64,000 nt of DNA from Terana coerulea (taxonomy: Eukaryota > Basidiomycota > Agaricomycetes > Polyporales > Phanerochaetaceae). The number at the start of each line of letters is the position of its first letter. The stretch's first letter is position 1. Under the pieces are notes generated by a model. It had not been told where the DNA came from and did no database searches. It saw only the letters and a program-made list of their open reading frames with translations. Positions 1-12,836 of this stretch are shown piece after piece. The position numbers and the translations under genes are program-made. The stretch is taken from the NCBI GenBank assembly GCA_024811115.1, contig JAKOGH010000696.1:310001-374000 (forward strand), given 5' to 3'.

Positions 1-541
1 GTTGGCGTCGGCACGGCATGTCGTGATCACCGCAAGTCGTAAGTATGATGTGAGGAGAGCAGTACCTTAGTCGACGGCGAGACTGTGTCAGATATGATAC
101 TTACTAAACACACTCTAAACTCCTACGAAACGCTTTGAACGTTTTTACATCACAAGGCAACGCTCACGTCCGATGCGGACTGGATAGGAAAGAGTAGCTA
201 CCGTTTTCAGGCAATGCATTGCCATTTCTGTGAGCGCCCACAACGCCACAAAGCTCCCGGCCATCTCCAGATTCTGCAAGCCCACCGTGTGTTAGCAATG
301 CCGCGTGACCTGTGAGAAGGGAGGTTAGAGCGGCGCACATGTTCGCTAAAGCATAGCCTCGCGATCTATTCTGCACCGTAGATGGGCGGAGAACTCACCC
401 CCCGGCAGCGACCTGCACACACCGTGACAGCGAGCCAAACGCTAACTAATCAAACATGTAAAATACGACAAGGAAAGAAATACGGGCGATTATAATGCGA
501 TGTTTAGTAGGGACTCCAAGAACTAAAATAGGTCATTAGGC
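1..541. other. intergenic, no gene seen
   Basis: I see no supported gene here. A short minus-strand reading frame at 164-376 has no recognisable domain and no convincing splice partners. The stretch is the 3' flank of the oxygenase gene that ends at 542. Confidence 0.5.
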
Positions 542-3500
542 TCAGCCATGGTGGTCGCTCCCGATGGACCGTGCGGTAGCTGCAATACGGAAATTCAAGG
601 GAACCACGGTATGCCTGAGAACCACTGAGTACCCGGGAGCGGCAGAATCCAAGCATGTACTCACTCGTAGTAAATTTGCACTTCCGCTCCCTCCATGACG
701 ATTACATCACCCTGAGCGGCAAGATGTAAATACAACCGCTTGGCTAGCGGACCGTAGGTTGAGGCTTACGTGATTCAAGAATAACTTGAGGACTTCTCGA
801 TTGTCCCCCTCGAGCTCTTGGGCCGCATACTGAGCATGCAGTCGGAAGTACATGTACGCCGAAGCTCCAAGAGACAAGGACGCTACGTTGGGGCCTAGGC
901 CCTTCTCAGCGTCGCTGTGGAACTGGCCGGACGGCATTAGTCGCAGGTCGCGTCAGCAAACACGTGTGCTTACGGCCATCTTCTGTTTCTCCATGTAGGC
1001 CGCTGTCAGCACCTCGTTAAAATTCAGCGGGATGTGCGAGAGACCGGCTTCTTTGATACGCGTCTCAATCAACTCGCGCGCGTGCACCACGGCTGAGGGC
1101 GCAACGTCCCATGGCACTGTATTAGCATCGCCTCCGACGTACTTCGGCGAATGGCTTTAGCGACCACGCTGGGCAGACTGTCGGAATGGACTCACTTGAT
1201 AGGGCTCCCCGGCTACAACACAGCATTCAGTAAGATCTGAGCACAGCTTAATATCGAGTTACGTACTATTCTGCGAGAAGTAGTTTGTCAAAAGCGTGCC
1301 TCGACCTTCGCAGTTTGGTCAGATATACGTAACAATGAATCGCAAGACGAAACCCACATTTATGCTGAATAATGCCACTTGCATGAGCGGGAGCGTGCGT
1401 GACTTGAAAATTTGCTTACGCTACGTAAAGGCCACCTACGGAACTTCAGCTCCCCGTTGCCGCCTGCTGCTGATACTCCATTAAAACGTTGTTTGCAGAC
1501 TGCATATTCAGAGCATTGCCAAATATTACGTGAATGCGACCCCTTTCGCTGTTGTGAGTATACCTCAGGACAGTCGCAGTCCCGTGTATATCCGCGTACC
1601 TTCCATGCGGGAGAACAAATGTCTGCATATTGCCGAAAACTCTGCCGGAGTGGAAGGTATGCGGGGGCGGTTGGAGGATCCCTGATGTTGGATGTTCAGA
1701 CGAGGTTCCTCAATTCAAAGCAACGCGGCACTGACCGCGATGTTTCTCATGTCGATCCCAGCGTTTATCGTTCTTCTGTCCTCGGAATTCTCTCGCCTCC
1801 CGCAGTCGCCCTGGTACCTGATACGTATGCTGCTCGCGCGATCAGCGCTCTGTTTGGCGTCAAGCGAGGTGAGCCAGCTACATGCCTTGCAGGTACGACA
1901 TTCCCAATGCTCCCATTTGTATCTGCAGACACTGACATGGAGTGGTTTTCAGAATAAACGAAGATCAAAACTTACCGGCTTGACAAGCGTCCACAATTGA
2001 TGCAATGCCACCCCTTGCAGAAGTGTCGGCTTGTGGTAATACCGTTGGCGCTAGTCGGTGGAACAGGAAGAGACGGACGAAGATCTTCCAGAGGTTCGAC
2101 CTCCAGGGATACCGGTTGTACGAAGCCTTCGAAGTAGGTAAGGTGTGTGGGTATTTGTTCGGTGTTGCTCAGGTGCCAGAACAAAGGGCAATTCGGCTTG
2201 AGACACATCCAACCTTGCTGGTACACCTGCGGAGAAGGCAACGAGCAATGCTCGCAAATCTTCTCCAAAGTGGCCTGCTCGAGGGGTTGAATCGGCGGTG
2301 CGCTGATGGTCGGCTGAGGCACTGGGCCAGCGTCAGAATTCGGAAGCGTTTGGTATGACCTCAGCTTGACCTTGTAAGTTGCTCTCCGTGTGCCACCAAG
2401 GTTGACCCTGCGCCTCGCACCACTGGAAGGCAAACTTCCATCGGACAACTTTACCCCCACCGACTTCGCATCTGACTGATATTCGGCTATACGTATCCTG
2501 CTCAGCAAGCCCGTCAATCATAGATGTGCATTACGCACCCCACGCATGCGCAATCTGATACCACCCCAAGACGGCGTATGAACATCCCTTGGTCGATAGA
2601 TCGAACGGGAAGAGTGAGTATTTGTCGTCGATGATGAGGACAAACGGGCGCTTGGTGCGGTAGTTCAGCAGGAGGGCTCGAACGGACTTGTCGTCCTCAA
2701 GCTGATCGGTGGCCTTGACAGTCCCAGCCGGCCTGCAGAGGTTCTGCGCGGCTTTACCACCTCTGTAACCTGTCAGTTTCCAGCGTGAAAACAGTGTGCG
2801 ATAGCGTACCCATGAGATATGATCAATTTGCCTCCGTTGTGGAACAGGTCACGGCTGGAAATCACGCTGAGAGGGCAGTGGTTGTCAACTTCTGAGCAGC
2901 TCACCTAGCCGAGAAGGCGCTCAGCAAATACCCCTTGACTATGTCTTTGGAAAAGTATACGCCTCCTTGATAGCTGCGGAACCAATCGAATGACTCGCAT
3001 ACTTCCTGCCTGGACTACGAAATTATAGGTATCAGTAAGGCACAAGCAACATATGTTCAGTTGCAACAAACCTCCGCCCAGATCGGTGGATATCTCAACA
3101 AGGGTTGCTTCACGGTGACTGGGATCTCGACATGGCTTGGGGAGTCAAAGAGCGGACACGGCGTGAGCTGAGGGTACAACAGCTCTCCGACGAATGGTAC
3201 GTCCGTCATCACGCTGTTCCCGACTTCAGGAGCGACTGCATTCTCCGTTGGCTTTGGACGCCTTGAAGTGGCCCTCGAAGCAGCCCAGCTTCTGCACAAC
3301 TTCACGGACGACAACGCTTCTTCGTCGCTCGATTCTCCAGGCTGCGGGGCATCAGGGTCTACGTCCCAGTCGCTAACGACCTCGTCGTTAGGAACAAGGT
3401 CAGCACGCGCTGCGGCAGCACCATGGCAGAGAACCTTGTCGATCAGCCCATATCTAGTGTCTTCGGAGGGTATTGGCGGCGGTAGTGGCACAGAAGCTTT

Positions 3501-5331
3501 CGACTTGCTGCGCGTCGTTCTGTGAGTCGGAAGGGGCTTGATCTTCCGCTGCGCCCGAGCCTGCGGGGTCAGGACAACAGAGCTCAAGGGTTCCAGTATA
3601 CTCTCTTCATCCCTTGCTCGCTTTCGGCTCTTACGTGTCTGAGCCACCGAAGAGCCTGGCACGGACTCGTGCGCGCACGATTTGACATAGGCCGCTATTA
3701 AACCCTCTTTCGGTGCTGGGATAAGCGTCGGCCGAGGGAGTATTTTGAATGTGACCTTGGTACGATTGACTGGCATGGTAGTGGCTACGACGGTCGAATT
3801 ATGGCTGCCCGCCAGGCGATCCCCGTCATTTCCGCGGCGCCTCTTCTCTGGACGCGCTTCCTCAATTGTTGTCCTGGTCTTGTTGCCGCTCTGCTTTGAA
3901 CCTGGTCGAGGAACCGACGTACGAGCTTTGCTGATCTTCGACTTGGTGACCGAATGTTCTTCCGAAGCAGAGAAAAGAGGGAGAGAGTCCTCTGTGCCAC
4001 GCCTAAGCTTCTCGTGAAAAACGGTCTCTTCTCGCATTAGGACGGTTAACTCCTTTGAACGCGAGGCATGTCTATATGGTCGACCGGTAGCCGTACCCGT
4101 CGGTGGTGCCCCACCAGAGGGATACTGAGAGGAACCGGCGACGAAGGAGGCGGCGGTAGTCACAATGGAGGTAGTATTCTGTTGCCTAGTCTGCTTCTTC
4201 TGGACAGGAGCGGAAGCCGAGTGAACACCAGACCGAGCCTGCTCTAAGGTACATGCCGTTTTGGCCGTGTGGGACGACTGTTGCATGTGTTGTAGGGGCA
4301 CATCCGAGTCAGAAGACTCTAATGGGGTCAAGTCAGAGTCAAACCCGGAGACGTGGCTGGCTGTTTGCGCGGAAGGGGCGACACCATGCTCGTTAGAAGA
4401 TGTTGCGGTGCTCGACGGGTGTTGCTTCTTCGCTTTGCGCTTCGTTCTGCGATTCTTCTTTCGCGGCTTCTTGGGTACGGGGTAGAGGCCATCGCCCAGT
4501 GGTTGGCACACGGCACCTAAAGGAAGGCCTTCGGACGAACCGGCTGCTGATACGCTCTCGACGATCGGGACTGCATGGTCGTCTTGGAGGTCCATCGTAC
4601 AGTGCTCATCTCCCGCGTCATATCCATCGTGCACGGTACCTTTCTGGCGCTTTCGGGTGCGGCCAGAGTATGAGCGTCGTCGTGCTCCTGTAGGATGGGC
4701 ACGAGATGGGTTTGCGTCACTGACAGTCGCGGTTCTGACTTCGTGGACTTCTTGGCCACCTGTATTCCCTGCGGAAACCTTTGGGAATAAGCATTGATAA
4801 GTGTGCCCACCAGGAGTGGACTTGATATGCACCTGAATCGGTTCGGGAAGTGTGTGGACTGGCGTTTGGATAGGCGTTTTCTGTACTTCCATCGACAAAA
4901 GCGGGGTGTAATCCACCTTCCCTCGAGCCTTGCACACCTTATGGAGGAGAGCTTCGGCATGCCGAATCATGTTCTTGTCCTCGCCTCGCCGAGAATCCTG
5001 CTGGTGTAAGATCCTGTAGAACTCGATGAAAACATCCAGCTCTCTGGCATCCAGCTTGGGTTCTTCGTTGAAGACGGTCCTGAGCCATGCGCGTGCAGCT
5101 TCAAGCTATAACGTGTTCCAGCGTCCGGAAGAGTCAAATTATTGGATCACTCACTCCGTGCGGCTCCTTATGCATGGCATCCTCAATCCTCTTATGCAGC
5201 GCGGGGCGAGTGTGCCTGCCATGCTTGCTCGATCGCGGCCCTCCGACCATTTCCTCCGCAAACTCCGTTTTGAATGGCTCATCGTGCAACAGGGCCCGGT
5301 CGGCTAAGGTCGTTGGAACACTCAGCACCAT
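542..5331 (-). CDS. AlkB-like 2OG-Fe(II) oxygenase with zinc-binding region
   Basis: Predicted Fe(II)/2-oxoglutarate-dependent dioxygenase of a large Agaricomycete family; substrate unknown (AlkB relatives demethylate nucleic acids). The start is ATG at 5331. The first exon splices (donor GTGAGT near 5149) into a long exon at about 5100-3072 encoding a low-complexity, basic, probably disordered region. It ends in PPIWAE, which splices to SRQEVCESFDWFRSYQ near 3025. Then come the WKFAFQWCEAQGQPWW block (about 2420) and a cysteine-rich zinc-binding segment (CEHC, WMCLKPNCPLFW, WHCINCGRL, then YKWEHWEC) at about 2240-1905. The C-terminal double-stranded beta-helix carries the iron ligands HSD (near 913) and YYEHTVV (near 610), plus FRIAATAR with the 2OG-binding Arg. 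The stop is TGA at 542-544. One apparent -1 frameshift lies in a C4 run at 1452-1455. Exon borders between 1300 and 1970 are uncertain. The domain order is seen; the biochemical role is inferred from the family. Confidence 0.8.
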
Positions 5332-5696
5332 TTCGCATTAATACTCGAGGTTAGGAGCTGGTCGGCAGTCAGCTCGACGATAGTGAAACCACAGGGAGAA
5401 AGGAGTCTGAGCGAAAGGACCGTGTGAGGCGAGTCACTGCTCGTCGTGGTTGCCGTACATCAAGCTCAAGTCTGGAAAGATTGTTTCCGGGTTCCGAACG
5501 AAACGAAGGTGGTGGCTGCCTGAGAAACGCGACAATTTACCGCGGTACACGGTCCTCCAGCTATGGGCGCTTATTATTCGGCAGCCCGCGCTAGCTCCTC
5601 GACGTGAACTCAGGCTCACTATTTTCGATGCAATTTCCGCTAGCATCTTCTACGTATTGTGGAATGTCAAATGCGTGGTATACATAGCGAGAGTGT
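5332..5696. other. intergenic, oxygenase promoter side
   Basis: A gap of 365 bp between the start of the oxygenase gene and the stop of the ATP synthase delta gene. It must hold the oxygenase promoter. I see no clear TATA box and no RNA gene. Confidence 0.4.
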
Positions 5697-6365
5697 CTAA
5701 GAGCCAAGAGCGTGCTGCAGAGCCTCGTAGACCTCTGCCTCGACTGCAGCCTCGAGCTTGTCTTCTTCTGAGCCATTTCCCGATGCAACGCGCTGAGCCT
5801 CCTGAAGATTGGCACGGACAGCCTTGATACAAGCAAGTATATTAATGGATAAATTAGACATCTGATTCAATTGACACTACGCACCTCAGCCGAGAAAGCT
5901 TCAAGCGGTGCAGCCTCAATGACGTTCACGGTGAGCTTGTTGTTGGGATGCACAGTAGCAAAGCCGCCGGAAACTACAACTGTGTTAGCTGAAGTCACGC
6001 GCAAGAATCACTGTCACGTACCGAAGAATTTCTTCGAGCTGTTGCCGTCTGCAATGACCTCTACAACACCAGCGCGGAGGGGTTCGATGCTGGGAACGTG
6101 GTTGGCGAGGACACCCATGTCACCAGTGGCAGCGGGAAGGTTGACCTGAAGCACATCGCCACTGTAGATAGCCTACAAGATAGGGATAAAATGTGCGTGA
6201 GATGATGCGTAGACCACCGTTGCGTGAAGCGTCACGGACCTGGTGAGGAAGGACCAGCGAGAGCTTGATTTTGTCTGAGACGGCCTCCGCGTAGCCGCGG
6301 CGTCCGGTGGCAAACGCCTTTGGTGTTCTCCGGCCGAGAGTCGAGGCAAGACGAAGCGCAGACAT
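5697..6365 (-). CDS. ATP16: mitochondrial F1-ATP synthase delta subunit
   Basis: Subunit of the F1 central stalk (bacterial epsilon equivalent) in the mitochondrial ATP synthase; it helps couple the rotor to the catalytic head. The protein begins MSALRLASTLGRR, an Arg-rich presequence of about 25 residues ending near RRGYAEA. The beta-sandwich domain follows, with GDVLQVNLPAATGDMGVLANHVPSIE and SGGFATVHPNNKLTV. A short C-terminal helical hairpin (AVRANLQEAQRVASGN to LQHALGS) ends at TAG 5697-5699. Three introns have good GT...AG borders (near 6240-6170, 6021-5980, 5888-5828), and the splices keep the frame throughout. Length is about 165 residues, normal for the family. An upstream in-frame codon exists, but the ATG at 6365 gives the expected targeting peptide. 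It lies head-to-head with the DUF6593-like gene across a 650-bp gap. Confidence 0.93.
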
Positions 6366-7022
6366 AGCGATGGGTGTAGTGTAGTCTCGCGAACCAGCCG
6401 ACTTTCTCGAGTTGTCCCGCGGAAAACGCCGGGTGGAGAAAGCGCGCGCATTCAAATACACCCAAACACCGAGTAAGTTCCTGCGTAACAACTAGTTGAA
6501 ACTTGGTAAGTAACTCCGCTGTCTACGCTTACCTCGCCTTGTTACTCTGGCTACAGCACTTGTTGACTCAGTCACTAGCATGCACTGCAATGTCCCGACC
6601 ATCTTCGATCCGTCGACGTGTGCTGATCCTTGCTCTTGTGTCTCTCCTCGTCACCCCAACTCCAGCATCGACGAATGTCTGTAGCATTTTTGGCATCTTT
6701 AGGGGTGACATCTCTAGGGGGACCGTGCTCGTCGTCAAAACCGACAATGAAAGCGCTGGCCGTTCTCGGACGGGTCCAATCAAGGCCACACAGATTCCGA
6801 CAGTTTGCGCGATGCGCCGTTCCTACATACCGACGGCTTTCAAAATGCTTCGCTTTACAACCACTACCTGACGGTATCTATGCTAAGTTCTCGCGCATTT
6901 GAACTTGACCTGCTGGGGGACGCTACACGGATTTCGATCGGCACCCTTATCGACGCAGACTGTGGTCCTCGAATACTGTAGCCTGTGCTAAACACTACCC
7001 AGTACCCCTTTAACCCTCTACC
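6366..7022. other. divergent promoter region
   Basis: A 657-bp gap between the diverging ATP synthase delta gene (-) and DUF6593-like gene (+), so it should carry both promoters. Several CT-rich tracts lie just upstream of 7023, as is common in fungal core promoters. No RNA gene or conserved reading frame is seen. Confidence 0.4.
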
Positions 7023-8085
7023 ATGTCGACCTTGCGCTCTGCGACACCTGCCGGAGCATTATTATCAGAGAAGAAGCGCAGGTTCTCGCTGTTTCGCAAC
7101 AAAACCGCGGCGGAGCCAACGATCACTGTTCTCGAGGTACACGACTCTTCGAAGCTAACTAACCAAACTGCTCGTTCTACACCATCCTCGACATCCATCG
7201 AGACACTACGCATAGCGGAGCGCACGGACTCCGCTTCCTCACCCACTATCTCGGACGATGCTACGTTATGTCAGAGTCCAACCCTCTCCACGACGGCGGA
7301 ATCTTTGGATGGAATAAGGACCGGGACTGAGGCGGATGAACCGCCGACATATGCAAGCGCCATACTTCCTCGCCAGCCAGTGACCTACAGCTTCAAGCGC
7401 TGCTCTCCTTTGCGATGGTTTTGTCGCCGGAAATCGCTGGTGTAGAAGGGCACAGGCTGTATCACATCAGCGTGGGGGTGAATGTGTGGATGCCCAGCTC
7501 TACTGTGACCACTATTCGACGGGGCAATGGAGAAGACGACCCAGTGATAGCTACACTGGAGTGAGTTTAGCTTTTGCCTTGGAATTCGCGTCCATATAAC
7601 CAATATGTATCAGGTTAGGGATATCATCTGAACCCGCAAACGTACAAGTGGGTGACACATACCGACCGTTAAATCAAGTTTATTTTCGGAAAAGCACGAC
7701 CAGCAGGTGCTTACGACGCCCTCTTCTCAATGCTTAAGGACTTACCTTTGCGCTAGTACACGCCTGTATTTTTTGGGCAATGGAGACGTTATCAAATGGA
7801 AGCTTGGCACGAATTCATGGCAGGTGAGTACATGGCCGTCCTGTACACTATATGCCATCTCATATATGGATTCAGGCTCACCTCAATTCACGATTGCTTG
7901 CGTCCTTTATCTCAACCCCGCCGCGGAAACTGACGCTGCAACCTGAAGGGCATCGTCTCTCTGACCATCTCATGGTGTCGCTTGTTATCCTCATGCGCGA
8001 ACATCTCACACCGTTAGCGGGAATGAGAGGCGACTCCGCTCCGTTATTCAATTATTCACTGCATCACAACCATCAGGAAGATTAG
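7023..8085 (+). CDS. DUF6593-like basidiomycete protein
   Basis: Function unknown. The first about 110 residues are Ser/Thr-rich and probably disordered (MSTLRSATPAGALLSEKKRR...). The folded part contains VTYSFKRCSP, then PEIAGVEGHRLYHISVGVN, STVTTIRRG and, after an intron, LGISSEPANVQVGDTYRPLNQVYF. Next comes LYFLGNGDVIKWKLGTNSWQ, and the C-terminal part runs to TAG near 8083. This order of short beta-strand-like blocks (a core of the type 'LYHIS...TTI.R') resembles the DUF6593 fold common in Agaricomycetes. Introns: 7561-7613, 7708-7757 and 7824-7874. Between KRCSP and the MVLSPE block the frame changes at a TTT run (7409-7411); one more T would restore a conserved SPFAMVLSPE block. The family name is from memory, so the assignment is moderate. 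Confidence 0.68.
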
Positions 8086-8241
8086 CGGTACTTTCCCTCC
8101 GTCAAGAATTTCTTGGATACTTATCCTAGCGCACTGCCTTACATTGGCACTCATGTATTCATACCAACACCTGTATTGGATCACTGCTCAACATCAGATA
8201 GTATTTCTGCTGGAACATCGATCATACGCGGAAACTGCATG

Positions 8242-11200
8242 CTACATTCCGCCGGGCGGGGCAGGACTGCTAGGAAGAGGTCGACGACCAGGGGGAACGT
8301 TAACTGCCTGAGACGGGACTAGGTACGCGTCCTGAGGCGGAGGCCCTGGACGTCCCTTATTTGGAGCCTGCGATATCATGCTCATTATCTGTGTCGTTCA
8401 CGGTGTAAATGGGACTCACCTCGACCGTCTGCTTCTGTTTAGCGTAGAAAGCGAACAGGTCAGCGATCTGCTGTTCCAGAGCCTGCCGCTCGCGGTGCAG
8501 GCGTGTGACATCGGAGGTCATTGCCATGACTTCCCTCGTCAGTTCCTTTTTGAACTCTTCGACGTGGACTGCAGGACACGAGTCAGGTGAGTTTGGAGAG
8601 TGCGTTGAAGCGAGAGTACATACTTTGCACGTTGATTGTCGTGGCTTCTTTCATGGCTTCAACAAAGCGAAGCCTCTCGCCTCGGATGTCGTTGGACACT
8701 TCTGAACATGCATATACCCGAATTAATACCCGTACAATCAATCCCAGTGCGAACAAACTCACCGGCAGCCAATGCCCGTAGCATGCTCTCCTGATCCTGG
8801 CGCTGCCGCTCGAGCAGCGCGACCATAGTATCAGCCGCTGGACATCTGTATGAGCATGGCTGAATATCCGCGGCATGTGAGTGCTTACGAAACTGGCTTC
8901 GGGCTTCGACGATCTGAATGTTATGGTGAACAGCTGCCATGAGGCCCTCCACGGACGCTTGGAGTGCAGCAACGTTGTCACCGCGGCCTTTCGTTTCGGC
9001 GAGAAGTTGCCTAACGTCGGAAAGAACGCTCCCGCTAGCACCCTCATGGGGAATCGGCTGGCCATCCTCTCCGATGACTTCCACCGGACCAAGGTCTCTG
9101 CAAAGCTGTTGTACTCCGGCAGCGACGGTCTCGATTTGCGAAGTCCCGTGATTTACGAATGTCTCCAGCCACTACGAAAATCGTTAATGCTCGTGTCTAC
9201 CTGTTGCAGGAAACGACGCGCACCGAGTTGAGCTCATTGAGATACCTTGCGCTGTCCGCTTGCTGGTCCATTTGAGCGCTGCGCTTCTCGTTATCCCCTT
9301 TGATCAGAGCCACAAGCTCCTCCAGCTGTTCGCATAGATGTCAACTTGTACCAAATCAAAGTCCTGCACGAGACGTACGGTAGGATTTGACATCGTACCC
9401 TCACCACCTCCTGCTTCGCCAGCTGTCGCAGCGGGGCCTGGGATGCTTGGACGGCCGCAAGAATCTCCTGTAGTTTCTCCTGCAGTGCGGTTACCTCCTC
9501 CGACGTCACTCTTGGGACGGTCTGCGCTCCTTCGTCGGCAGGCAGCGCCGGAGAAGCAATATCCTGATGAACGGTCTGTGCAACCAGCTCTTCAAGTCGC
9601 TGGGCCAAAGCTGGGAGGTCGGCCGTCAGCTGTCCGTGCAGCTCTTCTAGCTTCTCCAGGATCGGCGAGATGTCCGTAGTCGGCGCAGGGGCTTCATTGG
9701 CCCGAAGCTGGTCCCGAAGAGCCAGGATAGCGTCCACTTTGGTATGGACACCAGTAAGGCTCTGCGCATTGCATTCTCCTTGGTCTACGATACGCTTCAC
9801 CGTGCCGTCTATACCGCTCAATACTTGGCTCGTGTTGTCGTCCTTCGGAGGGGGCGCAGGCGCGGGAGTGTGCTCCGCTATGACAGCTCCGACCGCATCA
9901 GGCAGGTTCTTGAGCTCGGCCTGTACGCTGACAATCTGCCGACGAATCCCGGATAGGCGCACTTGCTCCTCTAGGTGAGCGACTACAGCGGACGGTGGGG
10001 GTCTCGAATCGATTGGGCTCGAAAAAAGCAGCTCTGGAGTCGTGCCTGTAGTACGGTTCGAAATTCGACAGGACGAGGTCGGCGCGTCTCGAAAAGACTT
10101 CCTATGTGAGTCGAGTAAACGCCGTGTAGGAGATTCGTTTCGGCCTATGTCCAAACGTAAGGTAGGACGATGAACAACGGATTGAGCAACTGAGTATTGG
10201 GAAGCGGGCGAAAACATGTCAGCCTCTGCTGTCTGAGGTTCCCTGAGTTTGGCCAGTTTACTGATCCACCGAGGCTCTTCGTGGTTGATGGAGCCAGCGG
10301 AAGGGATGGTGGTCAATCGACCGGAACATGTCGACGAGGGCGACTTGACGTTCTGGTCGCCTGCGTAGGAGTCGACGACAGAGTTTTGGCCAATAGACGA
10401 TATCGTTCCGTGACGAAGCAGTATGGCTTGCCGTCCGCGACCACCACTGGGAGAGTCCATAGGCGAAGTAACGACCTGCCGGCTTCGTGTTGACCTCATA
10501 GGAGACACAGACGGAGAGTTGCCAGGCGTGCTTCGCTCCATTTCTGCTAAACGCTGCTTGACCATGGACCGCTGGTCAAGGTTGCGAATCGACGGACTTG
10601 GAAATTTCGGCATTGGGGGCTGTGAAAGGGTGGATTGGGCACGAGGCACGGGCGGCGGTGTTGCGTTGGGTACCGGTGCGTCGTATAGCTGAAATCGAGC
10701 TGGCTCTGTGGAGGGAGATGCTGAAGGCGGAGCGGGTAGCTCACGCTGGCGTAGAACAGACTGCGGGCGTCCGAGATTTGAATGCAAAGACGTATGCGAG
10801 GATGTAGCAGAAGCTTCCATTGGCTGAGTGTTCCCGAGCTCTTCTGCATCCGCAAGGGAAACGGGTAACGACGGTGTCCTTGCTTTCTCGCTTGCGTGAA
10901 GGACCACGTCCCTGTTACACAGAAGTGAATAACGTCGTCGACGACGTGAGTTCAGAAAAAAAGACAAACCATACAGCGCTAACCCAGCTAGCACGTTCCT
11001 TGACAGACGACGCTACGAACTTCTGCCGTACTCGCCCTTCGAACAGTAGCTCGAACACCTTCGGGTTCTGAAAATCGGGTTCTTGTGGCAGAAGCCCTCG
11101 TTGCGTCGGGTCCAAATCCTCGAGACTGAGCGATCGTACGTCACTGCATTGGGACAGCTGCACCATCGAGGTGGAAGGGTTCCCAAGCGGTGATAGCCAA

Positions 11201-12044
11201 GTGATGAGAATATGCGAAGGGTGAAGGACCACCTTGCAGCTAGTCCATATGGGAAGTCCATCTGCCAGAACTGGCTGGCAAAGGTGAAGAAGGGTGCCGG
11301 AGTATAAAGCAGTTGGTGTTGTGCATGAGATCTGGTCGCCGTGTTGCTCTGCTGGGAGTGCGAGTTTCTCGGATTCCGTTGGAATACGAAGGACCGGTCG
11401 TGAGCTCCGAGTCTTGGCAGGGACAGCAGGTAGCAACGTTGGACGGGGCGGCGAATATGTGGAGGCCGAGCTCTGGACCGTTCCTGCAGGTGTCAATAGG
11501 TCCGAAACATGCAACGACGGACTTCTCGTTGGTTCTCTCGCGGGTTTGGATTTCTTGCTAAAAGCCGAAAATAGATTGCGAAAAGACTGGCGTATCGGAG
11601 AACGTCCCTTCTGCTTCTGCTCCGATGCTCGTGCACCTTGTATTCGTAAAGATTGGCGCTCCTTGGATGGTGTCGTAGGGCAGACCGAGGAGCCCGTCGT
11701 TGACAATGACTCGAATCGGCCTATGAGCTCTTTCGTAGTATCCCGACGACTTCGGGTCGCCGCGTAGGAGCGTTTGGCTCTAGCGCCCTCTCGTGAGGCG
11801 ATTACAGTGGTGGCCGCCGTACTGGCTCTGCTATCCAGAGCGTAGGAATAGCAAGAGGTGGCTTCGGAGGAGGCTTCATATCTACCATGCATCACAGAGT
11901 GTCGGGATAAACAAGTGCAAGGTATTGCTAGTCCGTACTTACTGGAGTCGTTTGAGCTGACGGTGTAAAAGCCGGCGTGAGGCTTACAACTTGAATCTGA
12001 CCGCAAGTCAGCCCTTGCGAAGCGCCGGTTGTATCGGACAAAAA
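8242..12044 (-). CDS. PH-like domain and coiled-coil protein
   Basis: Large multi-exon gene; the true first exon was not found. The earliest supported exon starts after an acceptor at about 12045 (FLSDTTGASQ). The N-terminal half is Ser/Arg-rich (KRSYAATRSRRDTTKELIGRFESL). It is followed by a PH-like domain: GTLLHLCQP, W..CKVVLHPSHILITW, then DVRSLSLEDLDPTQ, KVFELLFEGRVRQKFVASSVKERASWVSAVW. An intron (about 10973-10916) joins VSAVW to DVVLHASEKARTPSL. The second half is proline/serine-rich, then helical: VQAELKNLPDAVGAV, LEKLEELHGQL, EEVTALQEKLQEILA, ending in a coiled coil near 8590-8450. It ends with a Pro-rich tail (PPGRRPLPSSPAPPGGM) and TAG at 8242-8244. The role is unknown; the PH-like fold suggests membrane or protein docking. 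The frame near 11890-11800 is ambiguous: splicing gives a KPPPKPPLAIPTLW frame that soon stops, so a frameshift there is possible. Confidence 0.65.
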
Positions 12045-12389
12045 CTGCAGGAAAGGGTTACAGCCCAGTGATATCGAGGCATAGGGGCGAGTGGATGCAA
12101 TATGATAGTATGTTCGAGCCAAGTAATTGAGAGTAGCCTAGAAATAAGCTGATGTTTCTCGTTCGAACACCTAACACCCTGCTTCTCATGCATTCAACGC
12201 ATGACCATGAACATGATTTGCATCACTTACCTCAGTTGCAGGCGCGCTTCATGCTACCCTACCAAGCTGACACGGTACATCGAGGAATCAGTGGGATATC
12301 CATGGACTGTTGAGTGGAAAGTAGTGATCGCGGTGAAGGTCTACAAGCCTGGCAAGCGCCGCTCCTTGCGCATCCTACTTAGTCAGGTA
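12045..12389. other. intergenic, nothing clear
   Basis: Upstream flank of the PH-like gene and outer flank of the MITE. It probably holds the unseen first exon and promoter of the PH-like gene. No other feature is supported. Confidence 0.35.
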
Positions 12390-12756
12390 CTGTACATTAA
12401 TGACCTGACAGGGTGTCACACGTCACAGGGGTCCCGCCTGTCCGCTATCCGGGTTTTTGTCACCGGTCACAGAGGGTCCGCCGGCTTGTGACAGATAAGT
12501 CCTTACCCCAAATTTTCGAGCCTGTGGCGCAATGAGCCTTCTTTCCCACTCAACGCTCTCAAACGGTGTATTTATGGTAGATGCTGCACAATAACAGCCA
12601 AATAACGGTGAGCAAACACCAAACTTGGCTCCAGATAGCCTGCTCACCACCGGTCTCTGGAAGCATGTCACAGGCCCTCGACCCTGCCGCCGCTCATCCG
12701 GATCGTTGCAAAATGTCACAGTCACAACCGGCCCCTGTCAGGTCATTAATGTACAG
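12390..12756 (-). mobile_element. MITE copy 1 (TA target duplication)
   Basis: A 367-bp non-coding element with near-perfect terminal inverted repeats of about 23 bp: CTGTACATTAATGACCTGAC at the left, its complement at the right. It is flanked by TA on both sides (12388-12389 and 12757-12758), as expected for a Tc1/mariner-type insertion. It is roughly 90% alike, by eye, to the copy at 38544-38914, which lies in the opposite orientation. It carries no transposase frame, so it must move, if at all, with an enzyme from elsewhere. It sits about 80 bp past the stop codon of the F-box gene at 12837. Confidence 0.88.
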
Positions 12757-12836
12757 TAACCGCCATCAATCCCGCCATCAACCCCGACGAGCAATGAAGC
12801 TTCAGACCTGGCAATCCTCCCGAGATAGCTGGATAG

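Noticed and set aside
1412..2358. Plus-strand frames over the oxygenase gene
   Set aside because: They are antisense to exons with recognisable zinc-binding and oxygenase motifs and show no domain of their own.
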